A stretch of 64,000 nt of DNA from CBDHDJ01 sp965261645 (lineage in GTDB: Bacteria; Pseudomonadota; Alphaproteobacteria; SHVV01). The notes below the pieces were generated by a model. That model worked only from the letters and a program-made list of their open reading frames with translations. It had not been told where the DNA came from and did not search any database. Below are positions 46,592 to 55,655 of the stretch, one piece after another; the first letter of the stretch is position 1; every line of letters begins with the position of its first letter. Both the position numbers and the translations under genes were made by a program. The stretch is taken from positions 186,001 to 250,000 of the forward strand of contig CBDHDJ010000001.1 of NCBI GenBank assembly GCA_965261645.1, given 5' to 3'.

Positions 46592-47743
46592 GTGGATAAA
46601 ATCTTACATTTGAATCCCGAGGGGGATTCCCGCCGGACTCTCTGTGTGCGAGTCTGGCTCATGCGCCCAGGAATCAGCATGATCTTGAGCCCTGCCGACC
46701 GTCGTCGTCTGGAGGCGCTCGTCGGGGACCGCAACGTCGCCCAGAAGCATGTTTGGCGCGCACGGATCGTACTGCACAGCGCTGATGGCATCGGCACCAA
46801 TGGGATCATGCGCCGGACCGGCAAGTCGAAGACCTACGTCTGGCGCTGGCAGGAGCGCTTCGCCCAAGAGGGCTACGACGGTCTGCTGCGCGACAAGACA
46901 CGGCCATCGCGCATCCCGCCGCTCGGCCCGGAGGTGGCCGAGCGGGTGGTCGCGCTGACGCTGAGCGACCCGCCCGCCGAGGCGACCCACTGGGTCGCCG
47001 CCATGATGGCCAAGGCGACCGTCATCAGCGTCAGCTCGGTGCAGCGCATCTGGCGCGCACACGGGCTTCGGCCGCATAGGGTGCGGCAATTCAAGCTTTC
47101 GAACGATCCCGACTTCGTCGCCAAACTGCGCGATGTGGTCGGGCTCTACGTCGACCCGCCGGCCCACGCCATCGTGCTCTCGGTCGACGAAAAGTCACAG
47201 ATCCAGGCGCTCGACCGCACCCAGCCCGGCCTGCCGATGAAAAAGGGCCGTCCTGGCACCATGTGACCCACGACTACAAGCGGCATGGCACGACCACCCT
47301 GTTCGCCGCCCTCAACGTGCTCGAGGGCAAGGTCATCGGGCGCTGCATGCAGCGCCACCGCCACCAGGAGTTCATCCGCTTCCTCAACGCCATCGAGGCC
47401 GATATCCCGGCCGGCAAGGGCGTCCATGTGATCCTCGACAACTACGCCGCCCACAAGCATGCCAAGGTGCGCGCCTGGCTCGGCCGCCACGAGCGCTTCA
47501 CCTTCCACTTCGTGCCGACCTCCTGCTGCTCCTGGCTCAATGCCGTCGAGGGCTTCTTCGCGAAGCTCTCGAAGCGGCCGCCTGAAACGCGGCGTCTTCC
47601 GCTCCATTGTCGACCTCCAGGTCGCCATCAACCGCTTCCTCGACGAGACCAACGACAACCCAAAGCCCTTCACCTGGACCGCCGATCCAGACAAAATCAT
47701 CGCCGCCGTCAAACGAGGGCATCAAGTGTTAGAGTCGATCCAC
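46592..47743 (+). mobile_element. IS630-family element #2
   Basis: Same ends and orientation as #1, with TA on each side (46590-46591, 47744-47745). 1152 bp. Confidence 0.88.
46661..47266 (+). CDS. IS630 transposase, N-terminal frame (#2)
   Basis: 201 aa, MRPGISMILSPADRRR. Same domain content as #1 with a handful of substitutions (for instance TYVWRW for TCVWRW). Ends ATG TGA. Confidence 0.85.
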   Translation: MRPGISMILSPADRRRLEALVGDRNVAQKHVWRARIVLHSADGIGTNGIMRRTGKSKTYVWRWQERFAQEGYDGLLRDKTRPSRIPPLGPEVAERVVALTLSDPPAEATHWVAAMMAKATVISVSSVQRIWRAHGLRPHRVRQFKLSNDPDFVAKLRDVVGLYVDPPAHAIVLSVDEKSQIQALDRTQPGLPMKKGRPGTM

Positions 47744-47746
47744 TAG
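47263..47746 (+). pseudogene. IS630 transposase, C-terminal frame (#2), frameshifted
   Basis: Reads correctly through ILDNYAAHKH and WLNAVEGFFAKLSKR; an extra Cys codon (TSCCSW) is present. An extra C at about 47577 diverts the end into PPETRRLPLH. The catalytic residues precede the shift, but the last 45 residues are replaced. Confidence 0.82.
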
Positions 47747-47835
47747 CGCCCTAAACTAAAAATCTGTCTGTCAGGGATGTAACCGCCGCGGAACGTTCCG
47801 CATCCTCCTGGAACATGAGCGCCAGGAGGACTGCC

Positions 47836-48045
47836 ATGCACGACAGTAGAAGTCTACTTCGAAGACCGGAGGTGGAAGCGCTCACCACGCTCTCGCGTTC
47901 GTCGCTATACAAAATGATGAGAGAGGGCAACTTCCCAGAACCCATCCGGGTTGGGCTGCGCGCCGTCAGATGGCGCGCGTGTGAAGTCGAAGATTGGGTC
48001 GCCGGGCGCCCGCGCGCGGCCGGCGAAACCGGACCTAGCTCATGA
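47836..48045 (+). CDS. AlpA-family excisionase/regulator (island 2)
   Basis: 69 aa: MHDSRSLLRRPEVEALTTLSRSSLYKMMREGNFPEPIRVGLRAVRW. AGGAGG at 47824 sits 6 bp before the ATG. An inverted repeat (CCTCCTGGAAC...GCGCCAGGAGG) overlapping this site may be its operator. Overlaps the replication gene by 4 bp (ATGA). Confidence 0.88.
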   Translation: MHDSRSLLRRPEVEALTTLSRSSLYKMMREGNFPEPIRVGLRAVRWRACEVEDWVAGRPRAAGETGPSS

Positions 48046-49126
48046 AAGGCGAAGGCCCCCCCTCCGAACCCGACGTTCGGGTGGCGGAGGTTGTCGAGGC
48101 GCTCGAAAGCCGCGGCTGCCGCCCCCGACGACAAACGGGCGGGACCTGGCGAGCGCGCTGTCCTGCGCACGGCAGACAAAATGACAGGAGCCTGTCGGTT
48201 TCAGAAAGGCGCGGGCGGGTTCTGACCCACTGCCATTCGAGTGGCTGCGGGCATCAGGAGGTGATGTCTGCGCTTGGCCTCGACCGGCCGCACCGTCGCC
48301 GTGAGGGCACGACCGAGGAATACGCTTATCTGAACGCTGACGGGAGCATCTTTGTAACAATCGTTCGCGAGGACCGGCCGGACGGCAAGCGTGTCTGGCG
48401 GAAACCGAAAGGGACCGGGAAACCCGCACGTGGCTATCCTTTGCTCGACCTACCCAGCCTGATGGCTGCACCGGAGCAGCCGTTGCTGGTTGTCGAGGGC
48501 GAAAAGACCGCTGCACACGCCTACCATCTTTTCGGCGACCGGCACGCGACGACCACAGCAATCGGCGGCGCGGGCAAGGCACACCAAACAGACTGGTCAC
48601 CAGCTGAGGGCCGCGAGATTGTCATCTGGCCGGACGCTGATAACGCGGGCCAGAACCACGCCAAGCAGGTCGCCGAGCACTGCATCAAGGCTGGCGCCAG
48701 GAACGTGCGGGTCGTGGACACCTATGGCTTGCCGGCTGGGTGGGACTTGGGCGACCTGCCGCCGGACGGCGTGGATATCGAGGCGCTTTTGGAGGGCGCG
48801 GATCGGTTCGTACTCAATACCCCCTCTAAAGGCAAGAGTATCGAGTATCAAGATTTTATCCTTACGATTGGGGATCTGATGGAGCGGGAGGAACACGCCG
48901 TCGATTGGGCGGTCGACGGCCTCATTCCGCGCGGAGGTGTCGCACTCATCACCGCGAAACCGAAAATCGGGAAATCGACGCTGGCGCGCGAACTGGGACT
49001 CGCCGTCGCCAAGGGACGCTCCTTCCTGGGGCGGGACACGTGCGCCACGCCGGTCCTCTATGTATGCCTTAAGGACAGATGGCAGCACGCTCGCCGGCAT
49101 CTGGTGGCAATTGGCGCGAGCCGGGA
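48042..49126 (+). pseudogene. TOPRIM primase / RecA-type ATPase replication gene, 5' part
   Basis: The N-terminal zinc-binding region (RCPAHGRQND...THCHSSGCGHQ) is followed by a TOPRIM fold, LLVVEGEKTAAHA (Glu) and IVIWPDADNAGQNHA (DxD). A RecA-like ATPase follows: GGVALITAKPKIGKSTLARELGLAVAKG with a Walker A-like AKPKIGKS. IS21 copy 3 inserts after CCGGGA. Joined to 51714-52395 it gives 588 aa in frame. The enzyme would prime and unwind DNA to replicate the excised island, replacing VapE of island 1. Confidence 0.85.
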
Positions 49127-49225
49127 TGAGAACGGCGGTGACAAATTAGTCCACGGAAGCGGCGGGATTTCCCAGTCGCGGGCGGAGTAAAACTCTGCCA
49201 CCTGTAGCCTTCGATCTTTTTTGAG

Positions 49226-50740
49226 ATGGAAGGCGGGAGGATGTACACCGTGGACCTATATCTGCGCGTTCGGCTGGCCTGCCATGTTGATGGTCTGAGC
49301 CAGCGAGAGGCGGCAAGTCGGTTTGGCATTGCGCGCGAGACGGTGAGGAAGATGCTGCGGCATTCGGAACCGCCGGGATATCGGCGACGCCAGCCACCGA
49401 AACGCCCGAAACTGGCCCCCTTCACGGATATCATCGACCGTATTCTGGAGGAGGACCGAACGGTTCACCGTAAGCAGCACCACACGGCGAAGCGTATATT
49501 CGAGCGCCTTCGCGACGAACATGGCTTCACGGGCAAAGAGACCATCGTGAAGGATTACGTTCGGGAACGGCGCCTTCGTCGGCGTGAGATGTTTGTGCCG
49601 TTGTCACATCCTCCGGGCCATGCTCAAGCGGACTTTGGCGAGGCGGATGCGATCATCGCCGGCGTCAAGTATCGGGCGCATTTTTTCGTCATGACACTTC
49701 CCCACAGCGATGCCTGCTTCGTTGCGGCCTACCCGGCGGCGACGACGGAGGCCTGGCTGGACGGGCACAACAGAGCCTTTGTTTTTTTCGGCGGCGTTCC
49801 CCAATCGATTCTTTACGACAACGACAAGTGTCTGGTGTCGCGCATCTTGTCAGATGGCACGCGGCAACGAACGCGGCCGTTCAGCGGGCTGCAGTCCCAT
49901 TACCTCTTCGAGGACCGCTACGGCCGTCCCGGCAAGGGTAACGACAAAGGCAATGTGGAGGGGGTGGTCGGCTATGCCCGGCGGAACTTCATGACGCCGC
50001 TTCCCCGGTTCGCGAGCTGGGACGCCTTCAATGGCCACCTGGAAGAGCAATGCCGCAACCGGCAAGGCAACGTCCTGCGCGGCCACCGCGAGAGCATCGG
50101 CGAACGGTTTGTGCGTGACCGCGAAGCGTTGAAGAGGCCACTGCCGGCACCGTTCGACTCGTGCGACAAGCAGGGCACGCGGGTCAACTCGCTGTCCCTG
50201 GTGCGCTACCGGACGAATGACTATTCCGTGCCCGTCGCCTACGGCCATCAGGAAGTCTGGATCCGTGGCTATGTCCACGAGGTGGTTATCGGTTGCGGCG
50301 CCGGGATCATTGCCCGACACCCCCGTTCCTACGACCGGGAAGATATGGTCTTCGATCCGATCCACTACCTGCCTTTGCTGGAGCACAAGATCGGCGCCCT
50401 GGATCAGGCCGCGCCGCTAGCCGGATGGGAACTGCCTGATGCCTTCCCAACCCTGCGCCGTCTCCTGGAGGCGCGCATGGGCAAGGCCGGCAAGCGGGAA
50501 TACGTCCAGGTCCTTCGGCTTCTGGAGACCTTCGATCTCGAGGTGCTTCACGGCGCGGTGAAGGACGCCCTGCGCCTGGGTGCGATCGGCTACGACGCCG
50601 TCAAACACCTTGTGCTGTGCCGTATCGAGCGACGCCCGCCCAAACTCGACCTGGATATCTATCCCTACCTGCCTCGGGCCAACGTGGCGACCACGGCCGC
50701 CGCCAGTTATATGAGCTTGTTGGGTGGAGGCGCGTCATGA
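49226..50740 (+). CDS. istA: IstA, IS21 copy 3
   Basis: 504 aa, one or two substitutions from the other copies (for example FDSCDKQ for FDACDKQ). Catalytic segments as in copy 1. Intact. Confidence 0.95.
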   Translation: MEGGRMYTVDLYLRVRLACHVDGLSQREAASRFGIARETVRKMLRHSEPPGYRRRQPPKRPKLAPFTDIIDRILEEDRTVHRKQHHTAKRIFERLRDEHGFTGKETIVKDYVRERRLRRREMFVPLSHPPGHAQADFGEADAIIAGVKYRAHFFVMTLPHSDACFVAAYPAATTEAWLDGHNRAFVFFGGVPQSILYDNDKCLVSRILSDGTRQRTRPFSGLQSHYLFEDRYGRPGKGNDKGNVEGVVGYARRNFMTPLPRFASWDAFNGHLEEQCRNRQGNVLRGHRESIGERFVRDREALKRPLPAPFDSCDKQGTRVNSLSLVRYRTNDYSVPVAYGHQEVWIRGYVHEVVIGCGAGIIARHPRSYDREDMVFDPIHYLPLLEHKIGALDQAAPLAGWELPDAFPTLRRLLEARMGKAGKREYVQVLRLLETFDLEVLHGAVKDALRLGAIGYDAVKHLVLCRIERRPPKLDLDIYPYLPRANVATTAAASYMSLLGGGAS

Positions 50741-51507
50741 CCGATACGCCGCAAGTGTTGCTGGCCCATCACCTCAAGACCCTGAAACTGCCGACGTTCC
50801 TGCGCGAATACGACAAGCTGGCCCGCCAATGCGCCACCGAGGGCGCCGACCATGTGCGGTATCTTGTCCGTCTGACCGAGTTGGAACTGATCGACCGTGA
50901 GCGCCGCATGGTCGAGCGGCGGATCAGACAGGCCAGGTTCCCCGCCGTCAAAAGCCTCGACAGCTTCGACTTCAAGGCCATCGCATCGCTCAACAAGATG
51001 CTGGTTCTGGAGTTGGCGCGATGCGAATACGTCGAGCGTCGTGAGAATATCATCGCGCTCGGCAACAGCGGAACCGGCAAGACCCATATCGCCCTCGGTC
51101 TCGGTCTGGCGGCCTGCCAAAAGGGGCTCTCCGTCGGCTTCCTCACGGCCGCTGCCCTGGTTCATGAACTGATGGAGGCCAGGGATGAAAAACGCCTGTT
51201 GCGCCTGCAGAAGCAACTGGCAAAGTATCACCTTCTGATCATCGACGAACTCGGCTTCGTGCCGCTCTCGAAGACCGGCGCCGAGCTGCTGTTCGAAGTC
51301 TTCAGCCAGCGCTACGAGCGGGGCTCGATCCTGGTGACCTCCAACTTGCCGTTCGATGAGTGGACGGAGATATTCGGCTCGGAACGCCTGACCGGGGCTT
51401 TGCTGGACCGCCTCACCCACCATGTCCATATCCTGGAAATGAACGGCGAGAGCTATCGTCTCAACCAAAGCCAAAAACGGCGGAAATTCCCCAAAATACC
51501 TGCTTAA
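50737..51507 (+). CDS. istB: IstB, IS21 copy 3
   Basis: 256 aa, same as the other copies. ATGA overlap with istA. Walker A GNSGTGKTH. Intact. Confidence 0.95.
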   Translation: MTDTPQVLLAHHLKTLKLPTFLREYDKLARQCATEGADHVRYLVRLTELELIDRERRMVERRIRQARFPAVKSLDSFDFKAIASLNKMLVLELARCEYVERRENIIALGNSGTGKTHIALGLGLAACQKGLSVGFLTAAALVHELMEARDEKRLLRLQKQLAKYHLLIIDELGFVPLSKTGAELLFEVFSQRYERGSILVTSNLPFDEWTEIFGSERLTGALLDRLTHHVHILEMNGESYRLNQSQKRRKFPKIPA

Positions 51508-51713
51508 CCGCCGGTGCAATGGTTGACCCGGTGGGTCCACAGGAACCTCCCACGCTGCTTCGCTCCGCGTAACGCAAGCGCTACACGAAGCAGCGCGGGT
51601 CCCTCCTATGGACTACCGGGACAACCCCCCAACACCGCGTACCGCATAACGTTAAGTGGACTAGTTTTACTCCGCCCGGGTGGACTAATTTTGCTTCGCC
51701 GTTGACACCGGGA

Positions 51714-52395
51714 TGACCAGTTGTACGCGTGCTTCGGCGGACGTCCCGACGAACGCGGCGATTGGCTGTCCGATGCCATCGCCAGCCTCGGACTTGGGAT
51801 GGCGATCATCGATCCGCTTTTCCGATACCTGCCCGGCATCACCGACGCTAACTCGTATGCCGGGATTTCCAACGCTACCGGCCCGATCATCGCGATGGCC
51901 CGCGAGACCGGCTGCGCACTCGTCTTGACGCACCATGCGAAGAAAACCGGCGGCTCTGATGGAGACGAAGCGCTTGGTAGCACGGCCATCGCGGGCACGC
52001 CGGACACGATAATGACCCTCACAAAGGACGGCGAGTACCGTCAGCTCGCGACGACGCAGCGCGAAGGTGGGAACCTGCCGCCGACGCGCCTAAACATGGA
52101 CGCCGAAACCCAGCGGCTGACGCTTGGCCAATCCCTTCTCGAGGAGCGCCAGCACGACCTCAACGAGGAGGTCATGTCCGCCATCCCACCGTCAGGCGAG
52201 GCCGTGAAGCGAGACCACATCCTCAAAGCTGTTTCGAGAAGCACAAACAACACTGTGCGTTCCCTTAACGAGCTCGTTGAGCAAGGGGCCATAATTCGGG
52301 ACGGCGAGGGCAAGGCCCGGAGCCCATTTAAATTTCGGCGCCCGAATCCCACAACTGCCTTGAGTACAGGGATAACTTGTTCAAATTACGAATAA
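51714..52395 (+). pseudogene. TOPRIM primase / RecA-type ATPase replication gene, 3' part
   Basis: Continues the frame of 49126 as DQLYACFGGRPDERGDWLSDAI. It carries the Walker B strand GMAIIDPLFRYLPG, the NSYAGISNATGPI loop and LVLTHHAKKTGG, as in RepA/DnaB-type hexameric helicases. A winged-helix-like C-terminus (SGEAVKRDHILKAVSRSTNNTVRSLNELVEQGAI) follows. Stop after 52395. Confidence 0.85.
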
Positions 52396-52572
52396 AATTC
52401 TATGTGTGTACTCCGTATTCCGCATACTCGAAAGGGTAAGACGATACGGCTTCCGCAAGGCCACCTCGGGGGATCTCCTTTGGAGCCGGGCTGCACCACC
52501 GCCGCATGAAGGCTGAAGAGCGGACGCCGCAGCGCTGGCCAATAAAGGTATCAGGGAAAGGAACCCCAACCC
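52396..52572. other. Intergenic, upstream of the 173-aa gene
   Basis: Contains CAGGGAAAGGAAC about 10 bp before the ATG at 52573, a likely ribosome site. No gene. Confidence 0.4.
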
Positions 52573-53094
52573 ATGACGAAGAAGATACCTGTCGAAGGGA
52601 AAGAAAAGGCGACTGCCGTCGCCGCCAAGCCGGACGATCGAAAAGGCGCCCTGAAGGCTATTGGCGGGTCACACTCGGATTGCTTGAATACCATGCTCGC
52701 CAATCAGGCGATGCAGGCCCTGTGGCTGGAGCAGTCGGACGCGTCGGAGCGGGACAGGAAACGAGGCGCCACCGTTGACGCGTTGGTCGGGATCGGTCCG
52801 AAAGACGAGCTCGAGGGCATGATGGCGGCGCAGCTGATCGCCGCACATTGTGCCGCGATGGAATGTTACCGCCGCGCCATGCTCGGGGAGCTGACCTTCG
52901 AGGGACGGCGCGAGAATCTCAACCAAGCGAACAAGCTCTCCCGCACCTGGGCGATGCTGCTCGACGCGTTGAACAAGCATCGCGGCAAGGGTCACCAGAA
53001 GGTCACGGTCGAGCACGTTCACGTTCACGCCGGCGGACAGGCGGTGGTCGGAAACGTCGAAAGACCGGGGGGTGGGGAACGAAGAAAATTGTAG
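52573..53094 (+). CDS. Conserved 173-aa phage/island protein (island 2 copy)
   Basis: 173 aa, counterpart of 22627-22106. Differences cluster in the Lys-rich first 30 residues; from CLNTMLANQ to the HVHVHAGGQAVVGNVERPGGG end only a few residues change. Slower change in the core than at the ends suggests selection. Overlaps the next gene by 23 bp. Confidence 0.65.
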   Translation: MTKKIPVEGKEKATAVAAKPDDRKGALKAIGGSHSDCLNTMLANQAMQALWLEQSDASERDRKRGATVDALVGIGPKDELEGMMAAQLIAAHCAAMECYRRAMLGELTFEGRRENLNQANKLSRTWAMLLDALNKHRGKGHQKVTVEHVHVHAGGQAVVGNVERPGGGERRKL

Positions 53095-53374
53095 GAACAA
53101 CCCCGTGCAAAGAAGAACGCCCAAGCCCTTGCCCATGCACCTGGGTCCCCGCTGTGGAGCCAAGACACGAAGCGGGACGCCATGCCGATCGCCCTCGATG
53201 GCGAACGGACGTTGCCGGATGCACGGGGGCAAGTCCCCCGGTGCCCCGATTGGTAACAACAATGCTCTAAAGCACGGGCTCTACAGCGCTGAGGCCATCG
53301 CCAGGCGCAGGGAAGTGGCGGAGCACATACGTTCCATGCGTGGACTGGTGAAGGAGGTTGTCGGGCCAGAATGA
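53072..53374 (+). CDS. HGGxSTG-type small protein (island 2 copy)
   Basis: 100 aa, with GPRCGAKTRSGTPCRSPSMANGRCRMHGGKSPGAP. Same pair and overlap as in island 1. The end has diverged (RRREVAEHIRSMRGLVKEVVG). Confidence 0.72.
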   Translation: MGNEENCRNNPVQRRTPKPLPMHLGPRCGAKTRSGTPCRSPSMANGRCRMHGGKSPGAPIGNNNALKHGLYSAEAIARRREVAEHIRSMRGLVKEVVGPE

Positions 53375-53536
53375 TGGCAAAGGCCATGCGACAGGTGAGA
53401 TCGGAAATGTCTGCCTTGGTCGCAAGTTGACCGCGCCCGGCTTCGGGGGCGGTGTTGTCGACGGCTTCGGCCGAGCCGCAGCCGCAGACGGCGGCGGGGA
53501 TGGCGAAAGCAGTCGATCATTTGGAGGCCGCGTCCT
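53375..53536. other. Spacer shared with island 1
   Basis: 53360-53475 matches 21825-21710 in inverted orientation (TGCGACAGGTGAGATCGGAAATGTCTGCCTTGGT...), and similarity ends at about 53475. No gene. Confidence 0.5.
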
Positions 53537-53869
53537 CTACCGCTGTCTCTTACCCGCCTCAGCCTTTCGCCTATTCTCGGCGAGCAGCCGCTTCGGGCAT
53601 GCCGGATCGGCCTTCATCCGCTGCTCTTCCTTGATCATCCGGGCGACGTCCTTGACCGTCGAGACAAAATCATAGGCCGCTTGGCTGTCAGGCCTGTCGG
53701 CGTACATCCGCGCCAGCACGCTTCCCTCTCTCAAATGGGGTTCCGCCAGCGTGATGATACGGTCCTCTATGGTGCGTAAGTCCTCCACCTTCGACGATTC
53801 CACCGCTGGCCCCACTCCTGCGTCTGTATTCGGTTCGGTCTTGTCGGCTTTGTCGTTGGTTTCGGTCAA
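53537..53869 (-). CDS. Hypothetical protein, 110 aa
   Basis: MTETNDKADKTEPNTDAGVG..., acidic start; the middle (RTIEDRIITLAEPHLREGSVLARMYADRPDSQAAYDFVSTVKDVARMIKEEQRMKADP) is probably helical and the end basic. No family recognised. It lies outside the block shared by the islands, with GGGGGAGAG upstream of the ATG. Confidence 0.5.
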   Translation of the reverse strand: MTETNDKADKTEPNTDAGVGPAVESSKVEDLRTIEDRIITLAEPHLREGSVLARMYADRPDSQAAYDFVSTVKDVARMIKEEQRMKADPACPKRLLAENRRKAEAGKRQR

Positions 53870-53960
53870 GTCTCTCCCCCTCTATGTTTCGGCTCTGTCA
53901 GAAACCCGCCAGCTCCGAGTGTAGCAGCCACGGGGCAGACCGCGACCACGGACAGTCACG

Positions 53961-54023
53961 ATGACATTCATCACCAGGAAACCGCCGCCACGAGGCAGGG
54001 AATCGAAATGCGACGGGCAACTA
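53961..54023 (+). pseudogene. PD-(D/E)XK nuclease-like gene, first 21 codons
   Basis: MTFITRKPPPRGRESKCDGQL, interrupted by an IS630 at TA. Removing the IS and one TA joins it in frame to 55080. Confidence 0.62.
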
Positions 54024-54116
54024 GAGCATTTTCTGAGCTGACGGATTCTTTTTGGGATTCCCATGGGATCGAATTTCTGATTCAAGATGTGGGCTGGTGG
54101 AGGAGGCCAGGCTGCA

Positions 54117-54496
54117 TGACGAAACCTCTTTCCAATGATCTTCGAGAACGGCTTGTATCGGCGGTTGACAGCGGCCTGTCGCGGCGCTCGGCGGCGCGCC
54201 GCTTCGGGGTTGCGGCCTCGACGGCGATCAAATGGGTGAATCGGTGGCGGCGGACGGGCGATGTCGGGCCTAGGCCGCAAGGCGGTGACCACCGCTCGCA
54301 CCGGATCGAGGCCCATGCCGAGGAAATCCTGGCGCTGGTTGACGAGACGCCGGACATCACCTTGGGCGAGATCGCGGCACACCTGGACGCGGGGCATGGC
54401 TTGACGGTGGCCCAAAGCACGGTCTGGCGGCTGCTCGACCGGCACGGCATGACGTTCAAAAAAAACCGCGCACGCCTGCGAGCAACAGCGAGCTGA
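54117..54496 (+). CDS. IS630 transposase, first frame
   Basis: 126 aa from MTKPLSNDLRERLVSAVDSGLSRRSAARRFGVAASTAIKWVNRWRRTG, a helix-turn-helix, then a second one in GEIAAHLDAGHGLTVAQSTVWRLLDRHGMTFKK. A run of eight A at 54458-54465 lies at the codons FKKN. Slippage there enters the frame KTAHACEQQRADVLRRRQAWF, which is the normal continuation of the family, so expression by programmed frameshifting is likely. Confidence 0.88.
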
Positions 54497-55067
54497 CGTC
54501 CTGCGCCGCCGGCAGGCCTGGTTCGACGCCCAACCCGATCTGAAGCCCGAGCGGCTGGTGTTCATTGACGAGACCGGCGCTTCGACCAAGATGGCCCGGC
54601 GTTACGGCCGGGCGCCACGGGGCGAGCGTTGCCAAGCACCGGTGCCTCATGGACACTGGAAGACGACGACCTTCGTTGGCGCGCTCCGCCTTGAAGGCAT
54701 GACCGCGCCCATGGTGCTCGACGGTGCCATGCATGGTGCCGCCTTCCTCGCTTATGTGGAGCAGGTCTTGGTCCCGACGCTCAAACCCGGCGATATCGTG
54801 GTGATGGATAACTTACCCGCCCACAAACCCATCGCCGTGCGCACGGCCATCGAAGTCGCCGCGGCAGAGTTGCGCTTCCTGCCGCCCTACAGCCCTGACT
54901 TTAACCCCATTGAAATGGCCTTCTCCAAGCTCAAGGCTTTCCTCAAAAAGACCGCCGCCCGAACCGTCGATGACCTCTGGGACGCCATCGCCCAAGGCAT
55001 CGACACCTTCACACCAACGGAATGCGAAAACTACTTCGCTGCTGCCGGCTATGACCGCAAATTATAG
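54466..55067 (+). CDS. IS630 transposase, second frame
   Basis: Entered by frameshift at the A-run. LVFIDETGASTKMARRYGRAPRG has the first Asp, IVVMDNLPAHKP the second, and FLPPYSPDFNPIEMAFSKLK the Glu. Ends normally (YDRKL, TAG). A stand-alone start at 54558 would omit about 30 residues. Confidence 0.88.
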
Positions 55068-55079
55068 GAAAACGCTCTA

Positions 55080-55655
55080 GAACGCCATCTCCATGAACCA
55101 GCCGTGATGCTCGCCGTGGCGAGATGGATGTTCGAGCTGGGCGCAGAGGAAGTATGTGTGCATCCCGATGGGATGCACACCAAGCAGTTTGACATTTGCG
55201 GCTGGTTGAAGAAGGAGGGGTTCGAGAAGATCGCTGCAAAAGGAAAGACTCGCGAGGCTGGAACGTACACCCGCGATCGCCAGACCCTTGTCGTAGAATT
55301 TCAACCCGGACGGGGCGACGTCGTTGCGGACGTGCAGGGTTGCCATGTCGTTGTGGAAGCGAAAGGCGGAATCGTCAACACGCGCCATCCGGGACAGAAG
55401 TCGAAACTCCGCAAGCACCTCTATGAGGCGGTGGGTATGCTACTCGACGGTCCCGACAATGCGGATCGCTTGATTGCCGCTGTTCCCCGGCATCCGGAGA
55501 CCAAAAAGATTGCCAACCGCATGGCCGGACGATGCCTTGATGTTGGGATCCAAATTTCTCTTGTCTCTGAAGAGGGCGACGTTAAGTGTGCGCGGAAGAT
55601 CCGCAGGATATGGCGCTCAACGGCACCTGAAGTCCTGTTGACGGCACATCAATAG
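55080..55655 (+). pseudogene. PD-(D/E)XK nuclease-like gene, main part
   Basis: With the first 21 codons at 53961 this makes 212 aa. HTKQFDICGWLKKEGF, then GRGDVVADVQGCHVVVEAKGG gives Asp101 and Glu114-Ala-Lys116, the D...ExK site of restriction-type nucleases. LRKHLYEAVGMLLDG and DRLIAAVPRHPETKKIANRM resemble the later helices of such folds. Its natural partner or target is unknown; a defence or repair role is inference. An ATG at 55104 could restart translation and keep the catalytic residues. Confidence 0.65.

Larger units (their letters stand above)
41796..47743 (+). mobile_element. IS630-bounded composite transposon carrying a DEAD-box helicase
   Basis: Two directly repeated IS630 copies enclose 42946-46589. 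The outer borders are TA at 41794-41795 and 47744-47745, and joining the outer flanks gives GACGCTAGCGCCCTAAACTA, the uninterrupted sequence found in island 1 at about 25370-25393 (minus strand). The whole 5.95 kb therefore behaves as one insertion, or as an IS630 insertion later enlarged by recombination between IS copies. Confidence 0.7.
49127..51707 (+). mobile_element. IS21-family element, copy 3
   Basis: TGAGAACGGCG...CGCCGTTGACA, 2581 bp. It is flanked by a 6-bp direct repeat CCGGGA (49121-49126 and 51708-51713). This is the one IS21 copy with a clear target duplication. Confidence 0.95.
54024..55077 (+). mobile_element. IS630-family element, second type
   Basis: Ends GAGCATTTTC and GAAAACGCTC between TA (54022-54023) and TA (55078-55079). 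1054 bp. Different transposase from the 41796/46592 pair. Confidence 0.9.
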
